Below are positions 37,163 through 45,896 of a DNA stretch of 64,000 nucleotides, one piece after another. The notes below the pieces were generated by a model that was not told the DNA's origin, did not search any database, and worked only from the letters and a program-made list of their open reading frames with translations. The translations under genes and the position numbers were made by a program. Source of the DNA: Synechococcus sp. RS9909 (GTDB lineage Bacteria; Cyanobacteriota; Cyanobacteriia; PCC-6307; Cyanobiaceae); NCBI RefSeq assembly GCF_014279595.1, contig NZ_CP047943.1, positions 496,001-560,000 of the forward strand. Reading direction: 5' to 3'. Within the stretch, counting starts at the first letter, position 1. Each line of letters starts with the position of its first letter.

Positions 37163-37818
37163 CACTTACCTCCAGTTGCGGGCTTGGCGCCCACACGGTT
37201 GGCGGGCCGGATGTTCAGGAGCGAACCGGGTTTGCCCGGCACCGACCCTTTCACCACCAGCAGATTGCGCTCGCTGTCGATCTTCAGGATCGTGAGCCCA
37301 CGGGTGGTGATTTTTTTGCCGCCGTAGCGGCCGGCCATGCGCTTGCCGGGATAGATGCGACCCGGTGTTGTGCCGGCGCCTGTCGAACCCGGTTCGCGAT
37401 GGTTCTTGGAACCGTGCGTCATCGGGCCACGGCTGAAGCCGTGACGTTTCTGATAGCCCGCGAAACCGCGGCCCATGGAGTCGCCACTCACGTCCACCTT
37501 CTGACCGGCTTCGAAATCACCAACGGTGATCGCCCCACCGAGTTCGAGGCCGGCGACATCGTCAACGCGGTACTCGCTCAGGTGGCGCAGCAGCTCCTCG
37601 CCTGATTTGGCGAGATGACCCTTGGCGGGTTTATTGACCAGCTTCTCGCGGGTGTCGCCGAAGCCGATCTGAACGGCCGCATAGCCGTCCGTTTCAGTTG
37701 TTTTCAGTTGGGTGATGCGGCAAGGTCCCGCCTCGATCAGGGTGACCGGGACGGCTTTGCCTTGCTCGTCGAAGAGCTGGGACATACCCAGCTTCTTCCC
37801 AAGGATGCCGATGGACAT
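37162..37818 (-). CDS. rplC: 50S ribosomal protein L3
   Basis: First gene of the cluster; L3 starts 50S assembly. The ATG at 37816-37818 ([20 protein letters not shown]) gives 218 residues; the frame is open 33 bases further without similarity. Signature: [21 protein letters not shown]. rpsJ is not upstream, as usual in cyanobacteria where it sits with the str genes. Confidence 0.98.
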   Translation of the reverse strand: MSIGILGKKLGMSQLFDEQGKAVPVTLIEAGPCRITQLKTTETDGYAAVQIGFGDTREKLVNKPAKGHLAKSGEELLRHLSEYRVDDVAGLELGGAITVGDFEAGQKVDVSGDSMGRGFAGYQKRHGFSRGPMTHGSKNHREPGSTGAGTTPGRIYPGKRMAGRYGGKKITTRGLTILKIDSERNLLVVKGSVPGKPGSLLNIRPANRVGAKPATGGK

Positions 37819-38200
37819 GGGGGTAGAAACGCCAGCGTGAACAACCTCCATCCAGGTGGATGGTGGCCAGGGGCGCTGATCGAAGTGACGCAGTCATGGC
37901 CGGAGTGGTGATCGCCTTCAATGAGGCGCACATCCGGAATGGGGCTAGCGAGCGAATCAGCTGGCTGGGACTTGGCCGGTGGAACCGGTCAGTTTCCCGG
38001 CAACGCTTCCGACGTAATCGTCTGAACCATTGCTCTGGCCTGGGGATCCGGCGCAATCGCCGGACCTGCGACACGTTCTGGAGGCCCGGCTAGCGGACGG
38101 GCACAGAAGCGCGAAGCAAACAAAAACACTACACCACAGCTTGCCTCCACTTCAGAAGTCTCATCTCTGCTGCCACACTGGCCGCAGTTGGTTCGGTTCC
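37819..38200. promoter_or_regulatory. divergent gap between the ribosomal cluster and ndhN
   Basis: This 382-base gap contains no convincing gene. It must hold the main promoter of the ribosomal cluster (minus strand) and one for ndhN-ldpA (plus strand). The AT-richest part is 38110-38140, the likeliest promoter zone, with TAGTGT on the minus strand near 38130 as a weak -10 candidate. The rplC leader would then be about 300 nt and could hold regulatory structure, but I can point to no strong hairpin. Confidence 0.4.
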
Positions 38201-38662
38201 ATGCCGCTGCTGCTCTCCGGTCGTGGCTTCCGGCGCGAGCTTGAGTCGGAAGGCTGCATGGCCGTGCATGCGCCGCTCGAGGGTGGGGCGGAAACCCGCT
38301 TGCTGCGCCGTCTTCGCGCTGCTGGGTACCGCACACTCCTCACGTCGGCACGGGGCCTCGGGGATCCTGAGATCTATCTCTTTCAAAAGCATGGTGTGCG
38401 ACCTCCCCACCTGGGGCATCAGAGCGTCGGACGTGGTGCCGCGGTTGGTGAGGTGCACGAGGTGATGCCCTGGCTCGGTGAGCGGCTGCTCGGAGACCAG
38501 CCCGTTGTGCTCTGGCTTCTGGAGGGACAGGTGCTGTCACGTTCGGAACTGCTGTCGCTGTGTGCCCTGACGCAGCGGGAGCACCGTCTCAAGGTGGTGG
38601 TGGAGATGGGCGGTGCCAGAAGTCTGCGTTGGGAGCCTCTGGCCACCCTGCTCGGAGCCTGA
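38201..38662 (+). CDS. ndhN: NDH-1 subunit N
   Basis: A peripheral subunit of the cyanobacterial/plastid NDH-1 complex used in cyclic electron flow, respiration and CO2 uptake. The ATG at 38201 starts [20 protein letters not shown] and gives 153 residues. Hallmarks are [40 protein letters not shown] and the end [16 protein letters not shown]. The frame is open for 57 codons upstream, but that part has no similarity. ldpA begins six bases after the stop. Confidence 0.96.
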   Translation: MPLLLSGRGFRRELESEGCMAVHAPLEGGAETRLLRRLRAAGYRTLLTSARGLGDPEIYLFQKHGVRPPHLGHQSVGRGAAVGEVHEVMPWLGERLLGDQPVVLWLLEGQVLSRSELLSLCALTQREHRLKVVVEMGGARSLRWEPLATLLGA

Positions 38663-38668
38663 GCCCCT

Positions 38669-39715
38669 GTGACCGCTCCGGCGTTGTCGGCGGATGCCGC
38701 CGAACGCGCTCTGAGCCAGGGGCGTTGGGTCAAGTTGATCTGCGGGGCCAGCAACCAGGATCTGCCTGCGATCGCCGATCTCTGTGCTGTGTACGCCATG
38801 GCGGGGGTGCACTGTGTGGATGTCGGTGCCGATCCCGCCGTGGTCCATGCCGCCAGGGCAGGGTTGGCTTGGGCGCAAGAGCGTCAGGCCCATCGTCCCT
38901 GGTTGATGGTGAGCATCAGCGATGGTCAGGATCCCCACTTCCGCAAGGCGTTCTTTGTGCCGGAGCGCTGCCCGCCCGATTGCTCCAGGCCCTGCGAGCG
39001 GGTCTGCCCGGCGATGGCGATCAGCCCAGATGCAGGGGTGGCACCCAGCCTCTGTTATGGCTGTGGTCGATGTTTGCCTGCTTGTCCTCTGGGGCTGATC
39101 GAGACCCGGGAGCATCGAATCGGCAGGGATGGGCTGACCGCCCTGCTGCGAGAGCTCAGGCCGGATGCCCTGGAGATTCACACCGCACCCGGCCGGGCCG
39201 AGGCCTTCGAAGCGACGCTCGCCGCCATCGGCGCTGCGACGGTTCCCCTGAGGCGTCTGGCGGTCAGCTGCGGTCTTGAGGGGCATCACTGCACGGTTGC
39301 CGACCTGTCGCGGGAGCTCTGGAGTCGTCATGCCGCCTTGCGGGCCAGGGCTCAGCGCCCGCTCTGGCAGCTCGACGGCCGCCCGATGCGTGGTGATGTC
39401 GGTGCGGGAACGGCCCGTGCCGCGGTGCGTCTGTGGAATCAGTTGCGTCCACTGGCGCCCCCCGGGCCGCTCCAGTTGGCCGGGGGCACGAACGCGGCCA
39501 CCATCGATCTGCTGCCCACCAGCCCCGAAGGTGGGCCTGCAGGGGTGGCCTTCGGGGGCATGGCCCGCGCCCTGTTGCAACCGCTGCTGCAGGAGGCCGA
39601 ACGGCGTGGTCAACGGCTGCGGGACTGGCCGGAGGGATGGTCCGTCGCGCTGCAGCGGGCCAGGGCGCTGATCCGCCCCTGGTTGCAGCGGCCTTCGGGT
39701 GCGAAAGCCTGCTAA
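38669..39715 (+). CDS. ldpA: light-dependent period protein LdpA
   Basis: An iron-sulfur protein that passes redox information to the circadian clock in Synechococcus elongatus. The 348-residue protein has two four-cysteine clusters: CPPDCSRPCERVCP (about residue 106) and CYGCGRCLPACP (about residue 130), the latter a ferredoxin-type 4Fe-4S motif. The C-terminal half is the LdpA-specific domain. The start is GTG at 38669, six bases after ndhN, indicating cotranscription. Whether it acts on a clock here depends on kai genes that are not in the window. Confidence 0.92.
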   Translation: MTAPALSADAAERALSQGRWVKLICGASNQDLPAIADLCAVYAMAGVHCVDVGADPAVVHAARAGLAWAQERQAHRPWLMVSISDGQDPHFRKAFFVPERCPPDCSRPCERVCPAMAISPDAGVAPSLCYGCGRCLPACPLGLIETREHRIGRDGLTALLRELRPDALEIHTAPGRAEAFEATLAAIGAATVPLRRLAVSCGLEGHHCTVADLSRELWSRHAALRARAQRPLWQLDGRPMRGDVGAGTARAAVRLWNQLRPLAPPGPLQLAGGTNAATIDLLPTSPEGGPAGVAFGGMARALLQPLLQEAERRGQRLRDWPEGWSVALQRARALIRPWLQRPSGAKAC

Positions 39716-39751
39716 AAGGCTGTTAAGGCCGGGGACTGGCCGGAGAAGGGC

Positions 39752-41395
39752 ATGAGCACCGAGCGGATCACCGATGACCTGGACCGTCTGCTGGCGCTGC
39801 TGCCGGCGGATGTGGGTGAAGCGTTGCAACCCGAGGCGCGCCGCGACCAGCTGCTTGAAGTGGTGCTCGATCTGGGTCGGGTCCCGGAAGCCCGCTATCC
39901 GGGCCGCTCCCTGGCGCTGGGCGAACGCTGCCTCACCAGGGAGGATCTTCAGAGCACGGTGGAACGCCTGGGTCAGTTCGGTGCTGACAATCGGGCCGGC
40001 ATTGAGCGCACACTGCATCGGATCAGTGCGATCCGGAATCGTCGCGGTGATGTGGTCGGCCTGACCTGCCGGGTCGGTCGTGCCGTGTTCGGCACGGTGG
40101 CCCTGGTGCGCGACCTGCTCGACAGTGGACAGTCGTTGCTGTTGATGGGCCGTCCCGGGGTGGGTAAGACCACCGCCCTTCGGGAGATCGCCCGTGTCCT
40201 CGCTGATGAGCTGGAGAAGCGGGTCGTGGTGATTGACACCAGCAACGAGATCGCAGGCGATGGCGATATTCCCCATCCGGCGATCGGTCGGGCCCGGCGC
40301 ATGCAGGTGGCGCGCCCGGAGTTGCAGCATCAGGTGATGATCGAGGCCGTGGAGAATCACATGCCCGAGGTCATCGTGATCGATGAAATCGGCACGGAAC
40401 TCGAAGCTCAGGCGGCCCGCACGATCGCGGAGCGTGGCGTGATGCTGGTGGCCACCGCCCATGGCAATGCCCTCGCCAATCTGATCAAGAACCCCACCCT
40501 CTGCGATTTGGTGGGTGGCATCGAATCGGTCACGCTTGGCGATGAGGAGGCCCGCCGTCGCCGCAGTCAGAAAACCGTGCTGGAGCGCGCCGCTGAACCC
40601 ACCTTTCCCCTGGCGGTGGAGATGCACAGCCGCCATCGCTGGGCCGTGCATGCCGATGTGGGACGCACGGTGGATCTGCTGCTGCGCGGTCAGACGCCCC
40701 GGCCTCAGGAGCGCTCCCTTGCGGCCGACGGCTCCGTTCAGCTGGTGGAGTCGCCTGACCCGGTGATCGGGGCCAGCCGCCCCCGCGCGAGGCCGATGCG
40801 GCAGCTCCGTCAGGCCCATGCTGCGGCGCCTCAACTCGCCGCTGTGCCCACACCGGATCCTGTGGCGACATCCCTCCCGGAAGCCGTGGATTCCGTCTCG
40901 CCTGCGGAGGATGCTCTGCAGGTGCTCTGCTGCGGCTTGACCCCTCGGCTTGTGGAGGAGGCGAGCCGTCGCCATCGCTGGCCGGTGCGTCTGGTTGACG
41001 ACCTGGCCGAGGCCGATGTGGTGCTCAGCGTGCGCCAGGGCCTGGGCCGTCAACCGGGGCTGCGCCGTCAGGCCCGGGAGGCTCGGGTGCCGATCCTGGT
41101 GATCAAGGCCGACACGCTGCCTCAGGTGGAGCGGGCGCTGGAGCGGTTGTTGTCGCGGCGAGCGGGTGCCGAGCCCCCTGCCGTTTCTGAGGATCAGGCC
41201 GATGCCCTGGCGGCTCTGGAGGAATGCCGCCTGGCGGTTGAGCGGGTGGTGGTGCCTCAGGGGCGGCCGGTGGAGCTGTTGCCCCGCACGGAGGATGTCC
41301 GGCGCATGCAGGCGGATCTGGTGGCCCGCTACCGGCTGCGCAGCGATGTGTTCGGCCGGGCTGATCAGCAGCGTCTGCGGGTGTTTCCGCCCTGA
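39752..41395 (+). CDS. Ycf45-like R3H/AAA ATPase
   Basis: A 547-residue P-loop ATPase of the Ycf45/SpoIIIAA-like type conserved in cyanobacteria and some plastids. Walker A is GRPGVGKTTALREIARVL (about residue 135) and Walker B EVIVIDEIGTELEAQAA; an ATAHGN segment follows. After residue about 310 comes a low-complexity linker, then a second globular region. The C-terminal 65 residues (LAALEECRLAVERVVVPQGR, RYRLRSDVFG) resemble an R3H nucleic-acid-binding end. A GGAGAAGG ribosome-binding site precedes the ATG. It follows ldpA by 36 bases. Function is unknown; RNA or DNA remodelling is an inference. Confidence 0.85.
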   Translation: MSTERITDDLDRLLALLPADVGEALQPEARRDQLLEVVLDLGRVPEARYPGRSLALGERCLTREDLQSTVERLGQFGADNRAGIERTLHRISAIRNRRGDVVGLTCRVGRAVFGTVALVRDLLDSGQSLLLMGRPGVGKTTALREIARVLADELEKRVVVIDTSNEIAGDGDIPHPAIGRARRMQVARPELQHQVMIEAVENHMPEVIVIDEIGTELEAQAARTIAERGVMLVATAHGNALANLIKNPTLCDLVGGIESVTLGDEEARRRRSQKTVLERAAEPTFPLAVEMHSRHRWAVHADVGRTVDLLLRGQTPRPQERSLAADGSVQLVESPDPVIGASRPRARPMRQLRQAHAAAPQLAAVPTPDPVATSLPEAVDSVSPAEDALQVLCCGLTPRLVEEASRRHRWPVRLVDDLAEADVVLSVRQGLGRQPGLRRQAREARVPILVIKADTLPQVERALERLLSRRAGAEPPAVSEDQADALAALEECRLAVERVVVPQGRPVELLPRTEDVRRMQADLVARYRLRSDVFGRADQQRLRVFPP

Positions 41396-41501
41396 CTCCG
41401 TGCCGGTGAGCTCACCAATGGATTGACGAAGGTCACTCCGCTGTGGGTAACTATCTGAACGCAAGTCAGCGCGCCAGCAGGCATCAGCCGACCTGGAACG
41501 T

Positions 41502-41573
41502 TGGGCCGTCGCCAAGTGGTAAGGCAGCGGGTTTTGGTCCCGCCATTCCTAGGTTCGAATCCTAGCGGCCCAG
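41502..41573 (+). tRNA. tRNA-Gln (anticodon TTG)
   Basis: A 72-nt cloverleaf with acceptor TGGGCCG/CGGCCCA (the first pair T-A is typical of Gln), T-loop GGTTCGAATCC, and anticodon stem GCGGG/CCCGC holding TTTTGGT with anticodon TTG. Discriminator G, no encoded CCA. Six T follow at once and the HAD gene begins nine bases after the tRNA end. Confidence 0.96.
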
Positions 41574-41582
41574 TTTTTTCCG

Positions 41583-42359
41583 ATGAGCATCTCCAGGCCT
41601 TCCCTCCTGGTCTTCGATTTCGACGGTGTCATCGTTGATGGCATGGAGGAGTACTGGTGGGCGGCCCGCGGCGCTTACCTGCAGCTCAGCCAGGCATCAG
41701 CAGGGGGGCTCCCTTCGGCCGTGCCGTCGCTCTTTCGCCAGTTGCGCCCCTGGGTACACCATGGCTGGGAGATGGTCCTGATCGCCGCCCAGCTGCTCGA
41801 AGCGGAAAGCCCTTTGCGCCGGCGGGGCGCAGAGGCTTACGCGGCCGACTACGACCGGCAGACAGCGCTGGCGCTTGAGGAGCGGGGTTGGAGTTCGCTC
41901 CAGTTGCAGGAGGCGCTTGAAGCGGTGCGCCGTGAGGCGATCGCCAACGATCGTGCCGCCTGGCTGGGGCGCCATCGCCCTTTTCCCGGTGTGGTGGATC
42001 GGCTGCGCCATCTGGCGGAGGAGGGGGTGGACTGGGCCGTGCTCACCACCAAGGGGGCGGCATTCACGGCCGAGTTGTTGCAGGCCTTTGCCCTGCAACC
42101 GGCCCGCCTTCTCGGCCATGAGGCCGGCCCGAAGCCGCAGGTGCTGTTGCAGTTGCAGGAGGCCTGGCGCTTGCGTGGCTTTGTGGAGGATCGACGGGCG
42201 ACGCTCGAAACCGTGCGCGGCACCGCCGGCCTGGAGGCCCTGCCCTGTTTTCTGGCCAGTTGGGGCTATCTGCGGCCGTCCGACCGGCAGGGGCTGCCGC
42301 GCGGCATTGACCTGCTCGAACCGGATCGCTTTGCGGCCCCCTTGGCGACCTGGGCCTGA
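41583..42359 (+). CDS. HAD-superfamily hydrolase
   Basis: A 258-residue phosphatase-like protein. Motif I LVFDFDGVIVDGM is at residues 8-20 with the nucleophile Asp in DFDG, a helical cap follows, motif II is VLTTKGAAF and motif III/IV are GPKPQ and FVEDRRATLETV. The start at 41583 must be close to right because motif I begins eight residues in. No Shine-Dalgarno fits, as a T tract and tRNA-Gln lie directly upstream. It is similar to phosphoglycolate-phosphatase-type HADs, but the substrate is not determined. Confidence 0.87.
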   Translation: MSISRPSLLVFDFDGVIVDGMEEYWWAARGAYLQLSQASAGGLPSAVPSLFRQLRPWVHHGWEMVLIAAQLLEAESPLRRRGAEAYAADYDRQTALALEERGWSSLQLQEALEAVRREAIANDRAAWLGRHRPFPGVVDRLRHLAEEGVDWAVLTTKGAAFTAELLQAFALQPARLLGHEAGPKPQVLLQLQEAWRLRGFVEDRRATLETVRGTAGLEALPCFLASWGYLRPSDRQGLPRGIDLLEPDRFAAPLATWA

Positions 42360-42367
42360 TTCGTTAA

Positions 42368-42381
42368 CGTACGTTTGTACT
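42368..42381 (+). promoter_or_regulatory. LexA-like SOS box upstream of recA
   Basis: The 14-mer CGTACGTTTGTACT matches the cyanobacterial LexA consensus RGTACNNNDGTWCB at 13 of 14 positions (first base C instead of purine). It lies 108 bases before the recA ATG and just after the HAD stop, where a recA promoter would be. TACTAC/TACATG beside it could be a -10. Confidence 0.65.
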
Positions 42382-42489
42382 ACATGAGACGGATGGCGTT
42401 CGGCGGGGCACTGGATGGTCTGTCCGGCGCTTCCAGTGCTGTCACGGCACCTGGTCTCAGCGTCTGTCAGCCCCTTACCGTTTGCATCC

Positions 42490-43692
42490 ATGCCACTCGA
42501 CGTGAAAGCTTCTCCCGCCTCCGGCTCCGACCCCCGTCCAGGTGAGCGCGACAAAGCGCTGAATCTTGTGCTCGGTCAGATCGAGCGCAATTTCGGCAAG
42601 GGGTCGATCATGCGCCTCGGGGATGCGTCCCGGATGCGGGTTGAGACCATTCCCACCGGTGCCCTCACCCTGGATCTCGCCCTCGGTGGCGGCTATCCGA
42701 AGGGGCGTGTGGTTGAGGTGTATGGACCGGAAAGCTCCGGTAAGACCACGCTGACGCTCCATGCGATCGCCGAGGTGCAGCGCCGTGGTGGTGTGGCCGC
42801 CTTCGTGGATGCGGAGCATGCTCTGGATCCGGTGTACGCCGCCTCCCTGGGCGTCGACATCGAGAACCTGCTCGTCTCCCAGCCCGACACCGGCGAGATG
42901 GCCCTGGAGATTGTCGATCAGCTGGTGCGATCCGCGGCTGTCGACATCGTCGTGGTCGACTCGGTGGCGGCCCTCACGCCGCGGGCCGAGATTGAGGGTG
43001 AGATGGGCGATCTGGCTGTGGGCAGCCAGGCCCGCCTGATGAGCCAGGCGATGCGCAAGATCACCGGCAACATTGGCAAATCCGGTTGCACGGTGATTTT
43101 CCTCAACCAGTTGCGACTCAAGATCGGCGTCACCTACGGCAATCCGGAAACGACCACCGGCGGGAATGCCCTCAAGTTCTATGCATCGGTGCGCCTGGAT
43201 ATTCGTCGCATTCAGACGCTCAAGCGCGGCACTGAGGAATACGGGATCCGCGCGAAGGTGAAAGTGGCGAAGAACAAGGTGGCGCCACCCTTCCGCATCG
43301 CCGAGTTCGACATCCTTTTCGGCCGTGGGATCAGCACCCTTGGTTGCCTGCTCGATCTGGCGGAGGAAACCGGTGTGGTGATTCGCAAGGGGGCCTGGTA
43401 CAGCTACGAGGGCGACAACATCGGGCAGGGCCGCGACAACACCATCGGCTGGCTGGAGCAGAACCCGGACGCGAAGGACGCGATCGAAGCCCTGGTGCGT
43501 CAGAAACTCACGGAAGGTTCCGAAGTGACCGCCAATTCGATGCGTCCCCTCGCTGCGGCAGCGCGCAGTGCCGCCAGCCAAGCGTCTTCGGCAGCGGCGA
43601 CCTCGGCAGCGGCGACGTCTGCACCGTCTGCGGCTAGCAATGACAAACCGGCTGCCGCAAACAAGCCGGGCGCTGCCTCGTCAGCTGCCTGA
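42490..43692 (+). CDS. recA: recombinase RecA
   Basis: DNA strand-exchange ATPase and LexA coprotease. The ATG at 42490 ([14 protein letters not shown]) gives 400 residues; the frame extends 25 codons further without similarity. Walker [13 protein letters not shown]-type [16 protein letters not shown] loop L1 area, and [17 protein letters not shown] loop L2 are intact. After residue about 350 the C-terminus is an unusually long Ala/Ser/Pro tail instead of the short acidic tail of E. coli. It overlaps the convergent DUF1815 gene by 12 bases. Confidence 0.98.
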   Translation: MPLDVKASPASGSDPRPGERDKALNLVLGQIERNFGKGSIMRLGDASRMRVETIPTGALTLDLALGGGYPKGRVVEVYGPESSGKTTLTLHAIAEVQRRGGVAAFVDAEHALDPVYAASLGVDIENLLVSQPDTGEMALEIVDQLVRSAAVDIVVVDSVAALTPRAEIEGEMGDLAVGSQARLMSQAMRKITGNIGKSGCTVIFLNQLRLKIGVTYGNPETTTGGNALKFYASVRLDIRRIQTLKRGTEEYGIRAKVKVAKNKVAPPFRIAEFDILFGRGISTLGCLLDLAEETGVVIRKGAWYSYEGDNIGQGRDNTIGWLEQNPDAKDAIEALVRQKLTEGSEVTANSMRPLAAAARSAASQASSAAATSAAATSAPSAASNDKPAAANKPGAASSAA

Positions 43693-44028
43693 GCTGGCGG
43701 CGGCAGCTGTTGCCTCGGCGAAGGGAGCCTGCAGGAACTGGGTGACACGCTGCAGTTCCTGAATGGCTTCCGCGCCTTCCAATTTCACCAGTTCGCGGCC
43801 GTTGCGGGATTCCACCCAGCTGATGCCGAAGTCCGACACGAGAAAGCGCACCATGTGCCCGTCGCCGAGGTCGGCGACAAACGAGGCGCCATGGTCGTCG
43901 CGGCCGTCATCGCAGACGTAGCAGGTGGCGGTGATCCCGCGTTTTTTCAGGCTGGATGCCAGAGCCTGAAGACTCATCACGAGATCCTGAACCACGGAGC
44001 GGTATTGCTGGGCGAGCCGAGGAAACAT
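43681..44028 (-). CDS. DUF1815 family protein
   Basis: A small soluble protein conserved in cyanobacteria next to recA. From the ATG at 44026-44028 ([20 protein letters not shown]) it has 115 residues with an alpha-beta pattern: [31 protein letters not shown] and [20 protein letters not shown], then an Ala/Ser tail. No catalytic motif is recognised. A GTG or ATG three codons earlier is possible. Its 3' end overlaps recA tail-to-tail by 12 bases. Function is unknown. Confidence 0.82.
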   Translation of the reverse strand: MFPRLAQQYRSVVQDLVMSLQALASSLKKRGITATCYVCDDGRDDHGASFVADLGDGHMVRFLVSDFGISWVESRNGRELVKLEGAEAIQELQRVTQFLQAPFAEATAAAASSGS

Positions 44029-44109
44029 GGTGACCACCGAGGAGTCCCATGAATCTTAAATGTTTTCTTCAGGTTTCGCAGTTGTGTTCGGATTCGCGGT
44101 TCCGGTCGA

Positions 44110-44349
44110 TCAGGGCATGTCAGCCAGGGTCCACCAGCCCGCGGCTGGGCCGATGAAGCGCACCATCACCCAGAACAGCACCAGCGCACCGATGCCGATC
44201 CAGGCGCCGCGGGTGGTCACCGCCATGAACTGGCGGGTCTGCCCTTTGCTGAGGGGCAGCCACGAGACGACCCGTTCCGCCTCTGCAGGGTCAGGCCGGG
44301 GACGACGGGGCGGAAGTCCTTGGCTGGCGCGGCGGCGTGCTTCTCCCAT
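44110..44349 (-). CDS. DUF2839 family membrane protein
   Basis: A 79-residue protein from the ATG at 44347-44349 (MGEARRRASQGLPPRRPRPD). The N-terminal half is basic and Pro-rich with the MGEARRR start typical of the family. The C-terminal half holds one or two membrane helices (AWIGIGALVLFWVMVRFIGP, then GWWTL). Function is unknown. It lies 40 bases downstream of the helicase-like gene on the same strand. Confidence 0.82.
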   Translation of the reverse strand: MGEARRRASQGLPPRRPRPDPAEAERVVSWLPLSKGQTRQFMAVTTRGAWIGIGALVLFWVMVRFIGPAAGWWTLADMP

Positions 44350-44389
44350 GCGGTCGCGAAGGGCGGAACTGTCGGAGCCTAGAAGCGAC

Positions 44390-45838
44390 TCAATCGGGAA
44401 GCAGTCGATGCAGGGGCGTCCAGGGCTGCAGGGCGCTGAAGACCTGTTCGCCCCAGCTGCGCCCTCGCAGTCGGCCATCCAGTACCGCCAGGCGACCTCC
44501 ACTGCGGCGCAGGGGGGCGACCGCCGGAGCCAGCAGACTGAGGGCCTCCGGCAGCAGGAGGTCACGGAACCAGTCGCGGCCCTGCCGTTTCAGCGCTTCG
44601 ACCCGTGCTGCAGTCAGTGGTGCCTCCAGGCTGGCGATCGGCAGCAGGGCGATGATCAGCTGTTCTGGTGGCGGCAGTTGGGTCTGATGCTGCAGCCACC
44701 AGCTCCAACGGCAGCAGATCACGCCATTGGCTTCGGGGGCGGTGGCGGCTTCGATCACCCGGCTGCCGAATTCAGAGGCCAGTTCGCTGGTGAGGCGTTG
44801 GCGCAGACGGTTGTCGTCGAGAAGGATCACGGTGAGGCCGGCGCGACCGAGAATCAGTCGGCGCGATTGCTCCAGCAGGTGCTGAGCGAACACTTCGGTG
44901 TTCGGGAGGGGTTGACGGCGGGGGGCGAAGAGGGGCAGGGGTTCGAGCAGCGTCGGTTCCCGCAGTCGCACCACCACCTCGGCGTCGAAGCCGGCATCGT
45001 TGAGTTCGGTCTGTAGCGGAGCAGACTCGCCGGCGCTGCTGATCAGGATCGCCGCCCGTTGGTTGAGCAGGCCTTGGTGCTGCCGCAGCGGTTCGAGCAT
45101 CTGCAGTTGCCAGCGCCATTGCAGCAGGCGGTGGTCGAGGTCAGCCCAGCAGGCCCAGTGGCTCGGATCCGCCTTCAGCACGCGATCCCATGGGGCGGGC
45201 AGGGGATGGAGCACGGTCAGAAGATCGCGCAGCGCCTGCAGCTGCCCGCTCTCCAGCCGCACCGTCGCATCCCGGCGCGTGGCCTGGCGAAACACCTGCC
45301 TGCTCAGGCGGTCGTGCAGATCCAGCAGGCTGGCATCGGCATTCGGGTGGGCTTGCCGCAGCCGTTCCCAGTCTTGGCTCTGGAGGGTCAGGGCCAACGC
45401 CTGGCGCAGTCGGTGGCTGAGTTGATCCGCGTCGGGAATCAGCAGCAGGTGGTCGTTGTGGAGCTGTCCCTGGCGATGGGCCTGCACCAGCTCCTGCGTG
45501 GTGAGCAGCCACAACTGCTCGCCATCCGGTGGCTCCAGGCCTTGCCAGCAGGGGAGATGCAGCCCGGCCTCCCGCAACCTGGGACGCTCCACCTGCAGCA
45601 GCCGACGGCGCTGGTCGGCTTCCAGCACCAACACGCAGCGGTGGCGCTGCAGGCAGAGGGGCACCAGCAGGCCCAGCCACCACTGCTCTTCACTGCCGGG
45701 TGTCAGCTGGATCAAGGCGCGATCGCCGCGCCGCACGCTGCGGGCGATCAGGCGACTCAGGGTGAGGTGGTGCGGCCAGGCGACCCGGTCGTGTTGCAGC
45801 AGGGTTTTCAGCTGCTGATGGGCGCGGGCTTCCAGCAT
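44390..45838 (-). CDS. DinG/helicase-like protein lacking the Walker A lysine
   Basis: A 482-residue protein with an overall superfamily 2 helicase layout related to DinG/Rad3. The segment LIQLTPGSEEQWWLGLLVPL occupies the Walker A position but has no GKT/GKS. LLIPDADQLSHRL stands in for the DEAH box. The C-terminal LDGRLRGRSWGEQVFSALQPW matches motif VI of DinG proteins (DxRLxGRxYG). The iron-sulfur cysteines of DinG are not evident. It therefore looks like a helicase fold that has lost ATP hydrolysis, or one that uses altered motifs. It is divergent from tyrA with 58 bases between starts. Confidence 0.65.
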   Translation of the reverse strand: MLEARAHQQLKTLLQHDRVAWPHHLTLSRLIARSVRRGDRALIQLTPGSEEQWWLGLLVPLCLQRHRCVLVLEADQRRRLLQVERPRLREAGLHLPCWQGLEPPDGEQLWLLTTQELVQAHRQGQLHNDHLLLIPDADQLSHRLRQALALTLQSQDWERLRQAHPNADASLLDLHDRLSRQVFRQATRRDATVRLESGQLQALRDLLTVLHPLPAPWDRVLKADPSHWACWADLDHRLLQWRWQLQMLEPLRQHQGLLNQRAAILISSAGESAPLQTELNDAGFDAEVVVRLREPTLLEPLPLFAPRRQPLPNTEVFAQHLLEQSRRLILGRAGLTVILLDDNRLRQRLTSELASEFGSRVIEAATAPEANGVICCRWSWWLQHQTQLPPPEQLIIALLPIASLEAPLTAARVEALKRQGRDWFRDLLLPEALSLLAPAVAPLRRSGGRLAVLDGRLRGRSWGEQVFSALQPWTPLHRLLPD

Positions 45839-45896
45839 TGATGGAGCCTAGGCATCGTCCTGGGTTCGAACGGTTCAGGCTGATCCGTCAACGAAC

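Noticed and set aside
38537-41515. An open minus-strand frame of nearly 1000 codons opposite ldpA and the Ycf45-like gene, running through tRNA-Gln region
   Set aside because: It crosses a real gene boundary and has no recognisable domains; antisense artefact of high GC.
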